Shown: in pieces, positions 63,010 to 64,000 of the stretch
Layout of the letters: every line of letters begins with the position of its first letter
How positions within the stretch are numbered: the stretch's first letter is position 1
Assembly (NCBI GenBank): GCA_034927345.1
Contig: JAYFQE010000015.1
Location: 186,001 to 250,000 of the forward strand
Length of the DNA: 64,000 nucleotides
Origin: JAYFQE01 sp034927345
GTDB taxonomy: Bacteria; Bacillota; Clostridia; Saccharofermentanales; UBA5734
Reading direction: 5' to 3'
Notes under the pieces: generated by a model
The model's input: only the letters and a program-made list of their open reading frames with translations
The model's database searches: none
Told to the model about the DNA's origin: nothing
Program-made: the position numbers and the translations under genes

Positions 63010-64000
63010 CTATTCCGTAGCGACCAGCCGGGTATAGAGTCCCCCGGCCTGATACAGTTCCTCATGATTTCCGCGCTCGACGACTTTGCCCTTATCCATG
63101 ACAATGATTTCGTCGCAGTCGCGGATGGTAGACAGACGGTGGGCGACGATGATGCAGGTAATGCCCCTGTCCTTGATGGCATTAATGACTTCATATTCTG
63201 TCTTGGCGTCCAGGGCGGAGGTAGCCTCGTCCAAAATAATGATCCTGGGGTCCTGTGCGAGCACGCGGGCAATCTCAATCCTCTGCCGCTGGCCTCCGGA
63301 GAAGTTTTTGCCGCTTTCCAGCACCATGCCGCTGTAACCGCCGTCGCGCTGCACAATTTCTGTATGTAGCTGGGCGTCCCGCGCGGCCAGTATCATCTCA
63401 AAGTCTTCGATAGATTTGTCCCACATCTTAATGTTGTTGGCGATGGTGTCCTCGAACAAGATGATATCCTGATCGACAACCGCGACGGAACCGGTGAATA
63501 TCTCCCGGCATATGCTGTCCCGCGGCTGTCCGTCGAATGTAATTTCGCCGCTCCATGGCTTATATAACCCGGAAATCAGCTTGGACAACGTGGATTTTCC
63601 GCAGCCTGACGGACCGACAAATGCGATTCGCTGACCGGGCTCAACAGTTAAATTAAAGTGCTCAATAAGCGGTTCCGCCAACCGTGAATACCCGAAGGTA
63701 ACATCCCTTAAGGCAAAGCCCCCGGCCAGCTTGTTGTATTCGCGCTCATCATCCTGCGACTGAGGCTCATATTCCACATCAGGTTTGTAGTTCATGACGT
63801 CCTCCACCCTCTCCATGGAGGAGCGCATCTCCTGGACGCTTTGCCCTACGCCGATGAGCGAGTTGACCGGAGACAGGAACGACGACATGAAGCTTTGGAA
63901 AGCGAGCAGCATGCCGACGGTAAATTTACCGTCCATGATCAACATGACTCCCAGCATCAGCACAGCAATGTTCGCGATCTGCTGCAGGGCTCCGGGTACG
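63010..64000 (-). CDS. NHLM-type peptidase/ABC exporter, C-terminal part (5' end beyond the window)
   Basis: The visible 330 codons cover the last membrane helices (IANIAVLMLGVMLIM, VGMLLAFQSFMSSF) and a complete nucleotide-binding domain: Walker A GPSGCGKST, signature FSGGQRQR, Walker B ILDEATSALD, switch His in VAHRLST. The frame is open to base 64000. The linker SLIGVGQSVQEMRSSMERVEDVMNY is typical of NHLM_micro_ABC1 transporters, whose N-terminus is a C39 peptidase that cuts after Gly-Gly leaders. That peptidase would lie outside the window, so its presence is inferred. It forms the export pair with the gene at 60785. Confidence 0.88.
   Translation of the reverse strand, partial: VPGALQQIANIAVLMLGVMLIMDGKFTVGMLLAFQSFMSSFLSPVNSLIGVGQSVQEMRSSMERVEDVMNYKPDVEYEPQSQDDEREYNKLAGGFALRDVTFGYSRLAEPLIEHFNLTVEPGQRIAFVGPSGCGKSTLSKLISGLYKPWSGEITFDGQPRDSICREIFTGSVAVVDQDIILFEDTIANNIKMWDKSIEDFEMILAARDAQLHTEIVQRDGGYSGMVLESGKNFSGGQRQRIEIARVLAQDPRIIILDEATSALDAKTEYEVINAIKDRGITCIIVAHRLSTIRDCDEIIVMDKGKVVERGNHEELYQAGGLYTRLVATE

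Overview
The window looks like a chromosomal segment of a Gram-positive, anaerobic, saccharolytic Firmicute, probably class Clostridia. This is inferred from the strong AGGAGG-type ribosome binding sites, lipobox-bearing solute-binding proteins, YesM/YesN-type two-component systems, LplB/YtcP-type permeases, a BspA-like leucine-rich-repeat lipoprotein and roughly balanced base composition. I see no rRNA, tRNA, insertion sequence, prophage or CRISPR array. The species cannot be named from the sequence.

Layout. 1-1543: an AraC regulator and the start of a Gfo/Idh/MocA oxidoreductase that leaves the window on the left. 1938-17107: a three-gene surface cassette of a 2601-residue secreted multi-domain protein, a 1998-residue C-terminally membrane-anchored protein and an overlapping membrane-anchored subtilisin-like protease. 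17130-22933 (minus): a LacI-controlled maltodextrin-type ABC importer with 4-alpha-glucanotransferase. 23223-27707: a stand-alone E2-like acyltransferase-fold protein that lacks the usual catalytic His, followed by a heterodimeric ABC exporter with one degenerate ATP site. 27915-36170 (minus): a ribose/xylose-type ABC importer behind a three-gene sugar-sensing system (membrane-anchored binding protein, YesM kinase, YesN regulator). 36344-37938: a YbaK-type aminoacyl-tRNA deacylase and a Fic protein that looks 5'-truncated. 37968-42153: two Gfo/Idh/MocA dehydrogenases, an AraC regulator and a zinc-type MDR dehydrogenase. 42150-45052 (minus) is a second YesM/YesN pair, divergent from 45180-52644, an operon of an Lpl-type ABC importer, two TIM-barrel sugar isomerases and two Gfo/Idh/MocA dehydrogenases. 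52667-58935: cysteine synthase, a membrane-anchored propeller-like protein, a DMT transporter with a histidine-rich tail, shikimate kinase and a BspA-like LRR lipoprotein. 59052-64000 (minus): part of a peptide natural-product (RiPP) locus of the NHLM transporter type, with two Gly-Gly-leader precursor genes flanking a PAS-GGDEF diguanylate cyclase.

How the genes work together. Most of the window takes up sugars and oxidises or isomerises them. There are three distinct ABC importers, each near its own regulator, and five Gfo/Idh/MocA proteins with two sugar isomerases, which suggests oxidation-based handling of unusual sugars, polyols or glycosides. The two parts most likely to hold something undescribed are the giant surface-protein plus protease cassette (1938-17107) and the right-edge RiPP locus, where a cyclic-di-GMP synthase sits between, and is probably translationally coupled to, one of two dissimilar cysteine-rich precursors. 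The RiPP modification enzymes, if any, would lie beyond the right edge.
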